A stretch of DNA of 64,000 nucleotides from the NCBI GenBank assembly GCA_029783825.1, contig JAREIK010000343.1:2518501-2582500 (forward strand), given 5' to 3'. A model generated the notes under the pieces. The model saw only the letters and a program-made list of their open reading frames with translations. It was not told the origin of the DNA and ran no database searches. Below are positions 48,301 to 60,529 of the stretch, in pieces (the first letter of the stretch is position 1; each line of letters begins with the position of its first letter). Source of the DNA: Sapria himalayana (taxonomy: Eukaryota; Streptophyta; Magnoliopsida; Malpighiales; Rafflesiaceae). Made by a program: the position numbers and the translations under genes.

Positions 48301-49319
48301 AAAATGATTTCATCATTTTACTATTATAAGTGGATGACATGTTGGTAGCAGGCCCAAACAAATGTCGAATCCAAGAATTGAAGGCACAGTTGGCTAGGGA
48401 ATTTGATATGAAGGACTTGGGACTAGCAAACAAGATTCTAGGGATGCAAATTTACCGAGATAGAAATAATAAGAAGATTTGGATTTCTCAATAAAATTAT
48501 TTTAACAAAATCTTGCGTCGCTTTAACATGCAAGATAGTAAGCCAATTTCTACCCCTCTTCCTGTTAATTTCAAATTATCCTCAAGTATGTGTCCTAGCT
48601 CGGAAGAAGAGAGGATGAAGATATCTCGAGTACCGTATGCATCAGCAGTGGTAAGTTTAATGTTTGCAATGATTTGTACAAGACCAGATATTGCACAAGC
48701 AGTGGGAGTGGTTAGTCGATTCATGGCAAATCCGGGCTTAGAACATTGGAGTACTGTGAAGAGGATTTTCAGATATCTGAAAGGAACCTCAAATACTACA
48801 ATATGTTATGGAAGTTCAGATCTTATTGTCAGAGGTTATGTTGATGTAGACTATGCTGGAAATGTTGATAATTGCAAGTCTACAACAGGTTATGTTTTTT
48901 CTCTTGCTGGAGGAGCTGTAAGTTGGGTTTTGAAATTGCAGCATATTGTATTACTTCCTACGACAGAAGCAGAATATGTTGCAGCTACACAAGCCAGTAA
49001 AGAAGCAATCTGGTTGCAAATACTGTTGGAAGAGCTTGGATATAAACAAGATAAGGTTACTTTATTTTGTGATAGTCAAAGTGCTCTACACTTGGCAAGA
49101 AATCCAGTATTTCACTCCAAGACAAAACACATCAGGGTACAATATCATTTTGTACGAGAGAAAGTAGAAGAAGGAAGTGTGGATTTGCAAAAGATTGATA
49201 CCGAAGAAAACATAGCGGATGTTTTAACCAAACCGATCAGTAATGACAAGTTTGAATGGTGTAGAACTTCATGTGGCTTAACAAGATTGGAAGCATGTAA
49301 TGACAAGCAAAGAAAGTGA
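45373..49319 (+). pseudogene. Copia gag-pol polyprotein, inactivated
   Basis: The ATG is at 45373, but an extra A in the run at about 45382 shifts the frame; gag continues at 45422-46225 (UBN2-type). The zinc knuckle reads YYNCGKKGHLKRDY, so its first and last Cys are both Tyr. A TAG at 46223-46225 precedes the protease motif LLDSGASWHMT. A TGA at 46646-46648 (Trp expected) precedes GAG-pre-integrase HLKLCHMSEQGLK. The integrase keeps D, D and E (SDVW, RTDNGSEY, GVAERLNR). After 47660 several frameshifts follow. RT has LDVKTAFLHGEIEEEIYM, SLYGLKQAPRCW and *VDDM, where the Tyr codon is a stop. RNase H keeps TTEAEY and KTKHIRVQYHFVREK and ends at 49319. Most stops fit G-to-A or C-to-T change. 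Confidence 0.93.
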
Positions 49320-49321
49320 TT

Positions 49322-49335
49322 TTCAAGTGGGAGAA
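49322..49335 (+). promoter_or_regulatory. Polypurine tract of the copia element
   Basis: TTCAAGTGGGAGAA directly abuts the 3' LTR, the expected site for plus-strand priming. Confidence 0.85.
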
Positions 49336-49570
49336 TGTTATTTTAATATGGGGGTAGGTGAAAATCACCTTGCCCACATTAGAAAATTGTTTGGAGATTT
49401 CCAAACTTTTTCCTATATAAAGGGTTTTTCTATTTCTTTGAAAATCATTCCCATGTATTCCAATTTCTCATTTTCTTTTGAATGTATTTTATTTCCTGAT
49501 GTAATTTATTGCTTTACTTTTGAATTTTCTATCTTTCAAATTATTACGGGTTTAGTTTTATTTTATAACA
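49336..49570 (+). repeat. 3' LTR of the copia element
   Basis: 235 bp, the same length as the 5' LTR. The seven differences (for example ATTGG/ATTAG and ATTGTGGG/ATTACGGG) are all transitions. Confidence 0.96.
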
Positions 49571-49575
49571 GAAAT

Positions 49576-50326
49576 CAATATAATTTTTTTTAAAAAATAT
49601 TTAAGCATTATTTTAATATGAATCGATTTTTTTCAAATTTCAACTAAGATAATTTAATTTAATTAATGAAAATAGCATATAATAAGATTGATTATTATTA
49701 AATATTATCATATTTAATTTATTATTTGAAATTATGAATTGTCGTTGAATATAATTAAATGATATTGTAATTATATTTCATAGTTCATTGGTAATTAATT
49801 TCACTAATAAATCACTAAGTATCATTTAATGTCATTCTTCAAAAATTAGTTTCATCAAATTTTATTGAAATTTAACAAAAACATTATGTGACATTAATAC
49901 ATGTTATCAAACATCACTAAGTATCATTATATTTCGTGGAAGATCACCAAATATAATATAACTACATGAAATTACATCATATCATCAAGAATATTTACTT
50001 TCATTGAAATATTTGAAATATCATTCAAAAGTATAAATATATCATTGAGTATAAATAAAATACAATTGGAATATCATAGAATGTTAATTAAAAATGCATA
50101 AATAATGTTATCACTAAATTGAAATGAATTTTATTGAAATATGATAAAACATTATTTAATCAACCTTAAAGATCATGCATTATACTTTCTTTTATCATTT
50201 TCATTCACTCTGATGGCATTTTATTGTCTCTTCAAAAATTGCAACTACAATCGTGATGATAATTATTCTATAGTAGTGTTTGTTGGAATTGGAAACTAAT
50301 TATCTGGACTAGTTAAAGACAATTAC
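49576..50326. other. AT-rich DNA with degenerate TATCATT words
   Basis: Words like ATCACTAAGTATCATT and CATTGAATAT recur loosely. The reverse-complement style words (AATGATATTTAATG) occur at 51.33-51.90 kb, so the two zones look like diverged inverted arms. No gene. Confidence 0.4.
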
Positions 50327-50334
50327 TAATTTAA

Positions 50335-51063
50335 TAAAGGGCTGTTTGAAAAAATCAATGTGTTTGATAAAAAATATGCGTGAGCTGTTAATTAAAAATT
50401 TTAAGAGAAATAGTATTGAAAATATTAAGTAGGTAGAGACTTACTTAATGTTAAATGGTGAAAATTTTCAACAATTTTTTTAAGTTACCATTTTGTCCTT
50501 TTTTTTCATTTCTTTTTTGTTTTCTCATTTATGCTACAGTTCAATTTGTGAATCTATCTTCTCATCTTCTTTTCTCCACCACCACAAATCATAACCCTAA
50601 CTATCATGATTAATTTAAGAGAGGAAATAGTAATTCAAATAATTATTCATTAATTTTTATTCTTATATTAAAATTTTGGATAGTTTTAAAGAGTTTAGAT
50701 TTTATTGGTTATTTTTTAAACATTTTCATTTCTTTTTTGGATTTATGATTTATTTATGGATATGTTTATAGGGATTTTATTTTTTATAATAATTATGATT
50801 ATAATGAAAAAAGTATTTATTATAAATTTTATTTATATTGGATAATATGTAATATAATGATATAAGGGTGAATATATAATATACATCATTTTCAGCATTC
50901 AACATTTACTAGTTATCAAACAATATATTTATCGTCAGTATTCAATTAATATTAATTTATTAAACAGTTTTTCAATACAATATTAACACTTATAAAATTT
51001 AGCATTAATTTTTTAACACTTAATTTTCAGCACTTAATTTTTTCAGTTTTATCAAACGAGTCC
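50335..51063. mobile_element. Probable MITE, about 730 bp
   Basis: The left end taaaGGGCTGTTTGAAAAA and the right end TTTTATCAAACGAGTCC form an imperfect inverted repeat (GG.CT(C)GTTTGA.AAAA). The octamer taatttaa flanks both ends (50327-50334 and 51064-51071), as expected for hAT-type elements. The inside is AT-rich with no transposase. The imperfect ends and AT-rich duplication leave some doubt about the exact borders. Confidence 0.55.
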
Positions 51064-51071
51064 TAATTTAA

Positions 51072-52527
51072 ATGAAAATGTGTTGATTTTATAGGGTTTT
51101 TATGTTAATGATGCTTCAGATTACATAAAGTGGTAATTCTTAATTTTGTAGCATGCCATGGGTTAGCTCGATAGGGAATGCCCTTCTATAAGCCTTGTTT
51201 CTTGTTGACCTTTCCTTGGTGTTGCATATGCTTGATTGCCTATTAGGTCAGAGATTTTTTCCTAATGAATAATAAGATGATTCATGTGAAACCTCTGGAG
51301 TTTCACTTATGTATGTTTGGGGCTTCTCAATTTTTTTCTAAACATTATAAAATTCAATAATAAAATGTAATTTTGTTATTGTTCAATGATATCCAAACAT
51401 AATAAAATAATATTAAATGAAATGTAATAGTAAATGATGATATTTTATAATACTAAAAGATATTCTATAAATTTTTATCACATTCAATTATATTTATTTA
51501 TTCTTGATTAGGCTCAATGATATTTATATGAGATTTTACTATATTAGATGAAATTAAAAAATATCACAAAAAAAAAATCTATATAATATTTTAGTGATAA
51601 TTTAATGATGTTAGAAATTTTTGATCATATAAAATAATATTTTCATAAAATTCAATAATAAAGAATAATATTTTGAGATGTGATATATGAATAATAAATT
51701 TAAATGATATTTAATGAAATCAAATAATATCTAATGTTAATAAATTAAATTTCACAATATTTATTGATTTTAAATTTTCGATGACATTATTGCGTTAGGA
51801 TGGATGGTGATATTCAACATTGTTAAATGATAATAAATTAATTTTTTCGATGAAATTTAATATAATTCAATGAAGGAAAATAATGCATTATTTTTTTTTT
51901 TTTTGAATAATATTGTATGATATCTTGGCATGCAACTATTGTAGAACAAAATCTAGAAAGAAACATCTTAAGTGAGTTGGTCAAGTAAAGAGGATATCAT
52001 ACATGACTTCAATAAAAAAAATTTAGGATGAGAAGTTAGTATAAGATGTAGAAGAATGGATAGATTATTAAAAATATAGATGAAAGTTGATGTAACTGGT
52101 TTATATGATAATTAAAATATATCTTAATTATGATGATGAAGACAAGTTTAGGATATTTATTAATATTTGATAAAATACAATGATGTTTAGGTAAGTTTTA
52201 ATTTCAACTAATTGGTACATTGAACTCCAACCTCATATTATATTTAATATTATTATAAATTGGATTTCATTCTAATGAGATTTGATTATATTAAATGATA
52301 ATTTAATATTTTTTTATCTCACCCCTTTCTTCTCTCCAAAACCAACCTTCTTATCCCTTGGCCCATTTATATGTGCCTTGGGACCCATGGCTTAGAGCAT
52401 GTAAGGCCTTTGTCCCAATAATATGATTACAAATATATCATCCAACATTCTTGAGGATCAAAATCACATCCCAATAATAAGCAACTTACATTTTTGTCAA
52501 TCAGATTATCATATTACTAGTAGCGAA
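51072..52527. other. AT-rich DNA, no gene
   Basis: 51330-51900 holds loose AATGATATTTAATG repeats. 51950-52150 has a slightly higher GC content but is stop-rich in all frames. Confidence 0.4.
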
Positions 52528-52559
52528 CACCACAACAAAATAATGAAATAAAAATGGAA

Positions 52560-52990
52560 AATAGAGACGTCCAATTCTGTTTCTAAAGTTAGAAATGGAA
52601 TAGAAATGAATTAGAAATAGAAAAGAAAATATTGCTACAAAATTTATAAACGGAATAATAATCCATCACTATTTCAAGTCACAAGTAAATAGAGATAAAA
52701 TGGAAATGAAATTAGAAATGGAATTAGTGATGAAAATTGAAATAGCTAAAACTTATTGTCGCTAGTTTTACGCTGAGATGTCGGCGAGTAAAGTCGTGTG
52801 GCATATAGTGATGGAAACTTTTGTTTCTAGATAAATATATTATTAAAAGTAATTACTTGTTTAGAAATGAAAAATTATTATGTTGCTATATTCTAGACAT
52901 GAGATTCGTTTCAGAGTTGGGCGACATAATTCAATTCCATCATGGAATTTGAAATGGAAAATTATTATGTCGCTATATTTTGTTAATGAA
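52560..52990. repeat. Subterminal repeat zone of the CACTA element
   Basis: TTAGAAATGGAA-type words occur at least four times, and TTATTATGT(T/C)GCTATATT twice. Such short repeated words near one end are typical CACTA transposase binding regions. Confidence 0.5.
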
Positions 52991-52999
52991 TAAATTCCG

Positions 53000-54020
53000 A
53001 AGTCTCCAAACAACATTAAAATTTACATCCATTCGATAATCAGAACTGGTGTTGAGCAAATTCAATAGGAACCTTCTTTGCCCATCATCCTCGTCGATGT
53101 TTTCCTCCTCCATTGTTGTGATCATTGGAGTGATCATCCTTCATCGTGATGCGCAATATTTGTTACTTACATTCATCCGACATTGTCGTGAGGGTGTCTA
53201 AGCTTCATGGTTTATTTATAATTTTCTATCTTCTAACCACTAACACAATGTACAATATGATCATATGAATTACATTATGTGCCGATCCTCTTGTTACAAT
53301 CAACCTCTTACATTAATGTTTTAAAATTTTGTTGTGCCTTGGTTTATAGTTAGGATTTGTGATTTTTCATTTATTTGTTGAAAAACACCAGAACTAGATG
53401 ACAAGTTTAATATAAAATTTTATTAATGCACCAAAAATATACCACACATGATGTACAATATAATCATAATGTACAAACCTATAATTTACACTTGACCATA
53501 CAATGTGGTAAACACATGTCGTACCATTATTTCTTTATGTAGTTTATGGTGTGCATACCCTTTGCTCTCATACCATATCAAAAATATAATAGTATATGAA
53601 AACTTACATATAAATGGTATTCATATCATGCACCTTAAGAATGTCATCCTAATATACACTAACTCAATGGTGAGAATTCACATGGTCAATGATCTCATAT
53701 AATAAATAAAAATATTAACAAAATGACAAGAAGAAAACTTAAACCTTAACACTAAATTTTTTTGCATCAAATTTTTTGTCAGCTTTATGTGATATAAACA
53801 TTGAAATATAAACTTAAAATGGAGTTGTACTGTAATACTATGGTTATTAAATATTTACTTGTCATTTACTTTAAGAGTACTTACTTGTTACAATGCTTTT
53901 ATATCTTTTCTTATTGGTGACATCAATATATAATAAAAATATAATGATGATATCAATATAACTTACTAAGAAATAGAGGTCATCGATATGATTCTACTTA
54001 TGAGTGTATATTTTTTACTT
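53000..54020. other. Non-coding part of the CACTA region
   Basis: 53040-53200 is slightly GC-richer (TCATCCTCGTCGATG, TGTCGTGAGGG) but stop-rich. The rest is AT-rich. No gene seen. Confidence 0.4.
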
Positions 54021-54027
54021 GATAAAA

Positions 54028-54072
54028 CTCACACACACACACATATGTGTGTGTGTGTGTGTGTGTGTGTGT
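54028..54072. repeat. Palindromic microsatellite (CA)n-ATATG-(TG)n
   Basis: A CA run turns into a TG run around an ATAT centre, so the whole block is self-complementary and can fold into a hairpin. Confidence 0.9.
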
Positions 54073-55000
54073 TTACACATTTGTTATTTCCTCTATATTT
54101 TTATAACATACGTAAACATTAATAAATTGTTGTAGACTTATCTAATATATAATCAAATTGATTTTCAATATTAAAAATTTATGAGCAAATTTTAATTATC
54201 TCTCAAATATATTGTGTATTATTCATTTCATCCTAAATAAATACTATGAAATATGTATTTATGAGTTTCATTTTTTTTATGTCATTAAATATTATAGTTA
54301 TTTGTTAATGTATACTTTTTCATACATATTTTTCTCCATTAAAATCTCATTGTTATTTGACTCTCATATTTTCATTATGACATTATAAACTATTGAGTTG
54401 AAGTTAAATTATATTTTATCATCATTCGCAATATGCAAGATTTTATAAAATTAGTATCACGACAATTCTATTTTGTGTTTTGTATAATTTGTGTTTTGTA
54501 TTTTGTATTTCATTTATTGATAATACCAATTGAAATAAGTTTGGCGTATTTTGAATGAAAAGGGAAAATAATTACTATACTATTTTTTCTTATTTATGGA
54601 TTAAATATTTCATTATTGTCAATGTCATTGAAAGAATGAGACACATTACATGAGTGAACAAAGAGTATTAATGTCATACAATAATTAAAATTGTACCTAC
54701 GGGCTGCAAACAACATTGACATTCTTCTCTCTATGTGTATAATTAATATTATTTTGTGTATATATCATTTGCTCCTAACATACTAAATTTAAGTTTATAA
54801 GTATGATTATAACTTACAATCTTTAAAATTGAAATAACCACATCCTTTTATTTTTCAAGTGTCAATCTTACTTTTTAGAAAATTATAATAATTCTATATC
54901 ATATGTTCTTATATGTTCATATACTTTATTCACATATTACTGATAATAACTCATGTTGGCATTAATCCTTCACTACATGTTAATATAAATGTAGTTAATA

Positions 55001-55021
55001 TGTGTGTGTGTGTGTGTGTGT
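55001..55021. repeat. (TG)10 microsatellite
   Basis: Ten uninterrupted TG units. Confidence 0.9.
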
Positions 55022-55047
55022 AAGTAGTTGTTAGCATGCTTGTGAGG

Positions 55048-55160
55048 TAGTATATACATATATTGGATCACATATAAGTATATATACATATAGTGCATCA
55101 CATATAAGTTTATATACATATATTGCATCACATGTATGTATATATACATATAATGCTTTT
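55048..55160. repeat. Imperfect tandem repeat, unit about 30 bp
   Basis: About four units of TATATACATATA(T/G)TG(G/C)ATCACATATAAG with small changes. Confidence 0.7.
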
Positions 55161-55397
55161 AAATATAAATGTGTATACATCCTTGAGCATTCAAAAATTT
55201 GCATTTAAATCTCCTTTAATATAAGAACATTATAGTATACTTGTAATATATACACAACACATAATAATAGTGATGTGTGTTTGTGCTATATATGATAATT
55301 TATAAATATTGTTTTCAACATTATACAATTACAATTTACACTAATACGAGAACAATATCCCTTTTTATTGTATATAGATCTTAGTTTTGTAATTTAT

Positions 55398-56035
55398 AAT
55401 TATATAGTTGTGATGATTTATTTGAGATTTGTGCTTCTTATCGTACCATACATTATACAAAAAAATATCGCATTATAATGTATTTGTTTATTTAATATAT
55501 TTTATAATGTATTATCATATATAAATTCATAATTATAATAATGATTTTGATATTCTTCTAAAATACATGAATAAGAGGTAAGTAGGAGCTTCTTTCACTC
55601 TAGATAGTAATAATAATTAATTCATAATCCAATTAACTACTAGCATATACTTTGCCCTCGTTATACTTTGCCCTCGTTATAATTATATAGTTGTGATGAT
55701 TTATTTGCGATTTGTGCTTCTTATCGTACCATACATTATACAAAAAAATATCGCATTATAATGTATTTGTTTATTTAATATATTTTATAATGTATTATCA
55801 TATATAAATTCACAATTATAATAATGATTTTGATATTCTTCTAATATACATGAATGAGAAGTAAGTAGGAGCTTCTTTCACTCTAGATAATAATAATAAT
55901 AATTAATTCATGATCCAATTAACTACGAGCATATACTTTGCCCTCGTTATACTTTGCCCTCGTTATACTTTGCCCTCGTTATACTTTGCCCTCGTTATAC
56001 TTTGCCCTCGTTATATTTGCACTCTAGATAATAAT
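55398..56035. repeat. Tandem 283-bp duplication carrying a 16-bp minisatellite
   Basis: AATTATATAGTTGTGATGAT at 55398 recurs at 55681, and the roughly 250 bp after each are nearly identical. Each copy ends in the 16-mer TACTTTGCCCTCGTTA: two units after the first copy (55648-55679) and five after the second (55934-56013). A third partial start (ctctagataataataataat) follows at 56022. Confidence 0.88.
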
Positions 56036-56409
56036 AATAATAATTAATTTGTAATAGCATATTAAAAATATAAGATAAAGTCCTAGATCTTTAACATAAT
56101 TTAATAAAATAATATTTCTAAGATTAGACATACAAATAAATAACGAGATTTCATATTGGAAAATTTGTAACTTCCAAACAAAATTAATAAATGGTTAATG
56201 ATACTATTAATTTTTTTATTTAATAACAAACACAATAATATACAAAATCATTTAACACTTATCTTTATATGTTAATGTCTCTCTCTACATTTAATGCAAT
56301 ATATTTATATTTATATAATATCATAAGTAAGTGGCTATAACTTTAGTGCATATAAATCATTATCTATATTATTATTATTAATTATATGTTATTATTATAT
56401 ATAACAGGA

Positions 56410-58790
56410 ATGTAAAACATTATACGAACTAATCGTGAATGGATAAATATTTGATTAAGAGATGAGTTTTTGATTGATGACTTTGTAGCAGGGTTTGAGG
56501 TATTTGTTGGTTTTGCTAAAAAAACACCCTAAATTAATTGATGGAATAAAAATAAGATGCTTATGTAATGACCGTAAATGTTAGAATCATAGTTTTCAAG
56601 ATGTGGAAACTATACAATTATATCTTGTAATTTAGGATTTGTCAGAGACTATTATGTTTGGTATAAATATGGAGAATAGTTGTGCAACAAACTACAAAGC
56701 ATTGTGTACATCGAAGTGTTGAGTTAAATGTTGCTATGAAATATGTCAATCCCAATAATACATGTGAGACCATATTAATGCATGTTATTGGTCATTCCTT
56801 CAATCCAGATGTCATTGACGATATCTCGAAACCAACAACAAAAGAATTTTATGAAATGCTAAAAGTACCAGAAGAAGAGGTTTGGGCAGGCAATCTGAAT
56901 GGCTACTCAAATCTATCTAAGGTGGACAAACTGTTAGATTTAAAGGTAAAACATCATTTTTTAGAAAGGTATTTTGATGAAACTTGTGAGTTATTATTTG
57001 AATTGTTACCAAAGAATAACATAATGACATATAGCTTTTACAATACAAAGAATTTTATGCAAGGTTTGGGTTTGCATGTAGAAAAAATTTATTGCATCAT
57101 TAATGGGTGTATGATATATTGGGGTGAAGACAGTGAAACAATTGCTTGTAATTTCTATAATTATCTTCGGTATAAAAAATACAATGCATATTATAAAAGG
57201 AATAAAACAAATGTTTCTCATAAGAAGATATATTACTTCACGTTGTCTCCTCACTTGCAAAGATTATTTGCATCTGAAGTCACTGTTAATGACTTGAGTC
57301 GACACAAAGTGTATACTACTAAAGAAGGCATTATGCGGCATTGCTCAGATTCTCCATCTTGGAAACAATTTGATCAAATTCATCAATCTTTTGTAGTTGA
57401 AAGTCGAAATGTTAGATTAAGGCTATGCACAAATAGATTTTAGTCATTTGGCCAAACAAGGTAACAACACCCTTCATGCCTGGGGATTGTTACACCATAT
57501 AATTTATCACCATAGATGTGCATGAAAGATGAATATATATTTTTGTGTGTTATCATGATTGGTCTGAAAATCCCAAAAGACAAGTTGGATATTTTTCTAT
57601 AACCCCTTATCGTGGAGCTAAAAAATTTGTAGAAGTTGGGTGTTGAAACATATGCTATATCAAGAAAGTAGAACTTCCAGATACGAGCAGTACTTATGTG
57701 GATTATAAATGTTTTTCAAGTATATTCAATATTCTCGTGATGGAATACTATAGGAAAATTAGATTGTCCTTACTTCATGGAGAACTCTAATATATTTTCT
57801 CTGAGCAAAGGTTGAAATATTTCTTGATTTGATAGCCATCATAATTTTTTACAAATTAACATCCATTTCGGAAGAATAAAAAGGTACATAGGAATGGGCA
57901 GATAATTATAAAAGGTGCATCACTTTTGAGGTCAAATATAAAAATATTAAAGATAATTAAAAGATGTGACTTCAAAAATATCATAGAAATTGATGCTGAC
58001 TATGTTAATGCCCAAATTTCGAAGAATGGTCACTCTGATTCAAAGAAATGAAGCATCTTTTGAGATTTATTTTATTAGAAAACCAACCTGCTAATTAAAC
58101 ACAACTTAGATATGATGCACATTGATAAAAACTTTATTGAAAATAATTTAAATACTATCATGAATGTAGAAGGAAAGATAAAAGATAATGATAAATCAAG
58201 AGATGATTTAAAAGAGTTCTTTTCATGTCTAGAGTTATATAAGGATGAATCTAACAAGGATGAAAAGGAAGCTTTGTACAAATGACTGATAGAGATTTGG
58301 TTCCTTGATAGATATGCATCTAATAATGATGCAAAGGAAGCTTTGTACAAATGACTGATAGAGATTTGGTTTCTTGATAGATATGCATCTAACACAGGAA
58401 GATGAGTTGATATGAAGAATCAGAAGTGATTTGTGATGAAAAGTCATGATTGTCATGTATTTATGTAAAGGCTAATACCCAAAGCATTATCTAGATTACT
58501 TCCAAGAAATATTTGGCAATCAATGACTGAAATAAAAATTTTTTTAAGAATCTCACTTGTACTGTCATAACAAAGGAAGTCATTAAGAAATTATAAAATG
58601 ATATATTCATAATTTTATATAGAATTGAGCATATTTGTTCTCCTAACTTCTTTGACTTTAAAAAATATCTTTCGATCCACTTACCTTATGAATCCATGAT
58701 AGTAGGCCATGTGCAATACAATATAGATAAGCTATATTGTAAAAATTTATCCAATCAATCATATGATAAATGATGGGCCTGAAACATTGA
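56410..58790 (+). pseudogene. CACTA TNP2-like transposase pseudogene
   Basis: Domains follow the usual order. 56430-56660 resembles the Transpos_assoc zone (NREWINI, DFVAGFEVFVGFA, IKIRCLCND). 56682-57443 is an open frame of 253 codons with the Transposase_21 motifs NIMTYSFYNTKNFMQGLGLH, CIINGCMIYWGED, LSPHLQRLFASE, GIMRHCSDSPSWKQFDQ and RNVRLRL. 57480-57900 continues with stops (IPKDKLDIF, HPFRKNKKVHR-like). 58090-58260 reads HNLDMMHIDKNFIENNLNTI, and 58620-58740 reads HICSPNFFDF then YLSIHLPYESMIVGHVQYN, the DUF4218 block. The family protein cuts and moves CACTA elements by recognising the terminal CACTA. Many stops and shifts make this copy inactive. Confidence 0.85.
58264..58391 (+). repeat. 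69-bp tandem duplication in the TNP2 remnant
   Basis: AAAGGAAGCTTTGTACAAAT and the following 49 bp occur twice, offset by 69 bp (23 codons), almost identical. The high identity shows the duplication is younger than most of the decay around it. Confidence 0.88.
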
Positions 58791-58899
58791 TTGGAGAGGA
58801 TGGAAATTAGTTAGATATTAATGACGTGCTTGTTGAAGAAGATAATGAGGAATAATTAATTGCACAATTAGATGAGGATGAATATTAAAATGGAGATGA

Positions 58900-60120
58900 T
58901 TTGTTTGAAATTTCCAATGATCATGAGACTTTTTTTAACTTCGATATTAAGTTATATTGCTTTTTGTTGTAAATGTTACATTTTGGTTGTTCAATTAAAA
59001 AAAGTTTTTCACAAATATAAATGTGAATGTTTTTTGATATGATCTTTTCTTAGTATGACATATTTATTACATTTATTTGTTGTCTTTGAATGTTTTGATA
59101 TTTATGAAAATTGAATTAGGCATCAGAGGAAACCATTCAAGTGGCTGAGGATCTCAATCTCTGGGGAGGTGTAGAAAAAGTCAACAAATAATTTGTGGAG
59201 GAGGAATTCAATATTTATTTAGTTACAACACTACAAATATTTCTCCACATTCACCTATATGTACAAATGATACGTTGGCATCACATCATCTTTACACACA
59301 CATATTGTCTACCACTAATATTCTACCTTCTCTCATTCTATACCAGTTGGTAGTGTTAGCTCTATTCCACCTATTTTAAGAGGTATATGCAATGTTACCG
59401 TAACATTGACAATGACTGAATATTCACAATTCATAGCTTGCATGCAAAGTTATGATAAAATCTTAATTCAGCCCACTCTTTATAATAAATAGTATGTAGC
59501 TTACATAAATTTACTACTTCATGCATGATTAGTTTTTTTTCTTTTCATTTGCAATTAATTTATTTTAGAACTATGCATAATATTTTTAAATGTTTTTTGG
59601 TTTAAAATCTAGTAATTTTTATGAATAACTAACTATGATTTTGTTACTAATCCATCATTATAATTGAGAATTAAAATTATGTTTGCATTACTTAGTTTTG
59701 GAAATATAGTATAAAAGAAAAAAAATATTAACTTAGTAATAGAAATATGGTTGTTTTTTCATTTATATGTACATGTATGTGTGAATATTATATTATTTAC
59801 ATTTTATTCATTTTGATACTCGTACAATCAAAAAGATTTTTAAGGGGAAACTAGGTGAGGGTATAAAGTGAAATAAAGTGTCCTCAAATATGAATGAATA
59901 TTATTGGGAAAAATATGATGTACAATATAATGCATGTAGCTAATTGTAAAATTGTTTTATTATTAAAAACTTTAAGAAAAATAATGCATTACAAAAATAT
60001 TATTTTTTTTGTTTTTTGTAGAAAAAATATAAATAGAATAATGATTTGTTGATTTATGTGAATGATACATGGAAACATATGGCTAGTGTCAGATACAATG
60101 AGAAACTTTAAAAATAGAGA
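58900..60120. other. Intervening CACTA sequence, stop-rich
   Basis: 59110-59470 has slightly higher GC content and short frames (for example GCATCAGAGGAAACCATTCA) that may be the start of the second CACTA gene. Nothing certain. Confidence 0.4.
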
Positions 60121-60129
60121 AAAATGTAT

Positions 60130-60520
60130 GGTAAAGATGCAAAGATAAATAATATTCCATTAGATGTTTAGATAAAATAGTGGGAATATTTGAATAACAA
60201 AGGGTTCAAGGCTTTGTCCCAAATGACATCACAAAATCATCGATAAAAGAAAGTAGGTGAAGCATAAAAACTTTCCAAATATATTGGTGGTTTGAAAATG
60301 ACTTACCAACATTCTTTAGATTTGATAACACTCACATTCCTATTTAATATTGATGTTGACATTGTGAATACAAACAATACTAAATTAATGATAATGTTTC
60401 ATATACATCATTGGTTAATATTATTTTTTTTCAGGAGGCTGAGTTATGACATCCACCAATACCATTTGAAGTGTTCAAGCACATGCATAAAAAGAATGAT
60501 CAATCCTTTATAGACAAGTA
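60130..60520 (+). pseudogene. CACTA second-gene remnant (Transposase_24/PTTA-like)
   Basis: The plus strand reads YLNNKGFKALSQMTSQNHR then KKVGEA*KLSKYIGG and LKMTYQHS across 60195-60310. This resembles W..YW....F..LS..N..NR.K.....AGSKSFA in Transposase_24 proteins, the DNA-binding partner gene of CACTA elements. Two stops interrupt it. A lysine/glutamate-rich tail at 61375-61520 (KKRRRK-type) may be the end of the same gene. Confidence 0.6.
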
Positions 60521-60529
60521 GTCAAATGA

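Larger units (their letters stand above)
44938..49570 (+). mobile_element. Complete Ty1/copia LTR retrotransposon, 4633 bp, target duplication gaaat
   Basis: Two 235-bp LTRs (44938-45172 and 49336-49570), both TG...CA, enclose a primer site, gag-pol and a polypurine tract. The pentamer gaaat flanks both sides (44933-44937 and 49571-49575). The LTRs differ at 7 positions (97% identity), all transitions. At an assumed 1.3e-8 substitutions per site per year this suggests about 1.2 million years; the rate is an assumption and deamination would bias it upward. Domain order protease-integrase-RT-RNase H and the motifs place it in the TNT1/Tork-like copia group. It is no longer autonomous. Confidence 0.96.

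Noticed and set aside
50262..50278. CTATAGTAGTG as a CACTA right terminus
   Set aside because: Only 10-11 bases match; no transposase, partner end or 3-bp duplication lies to its left.
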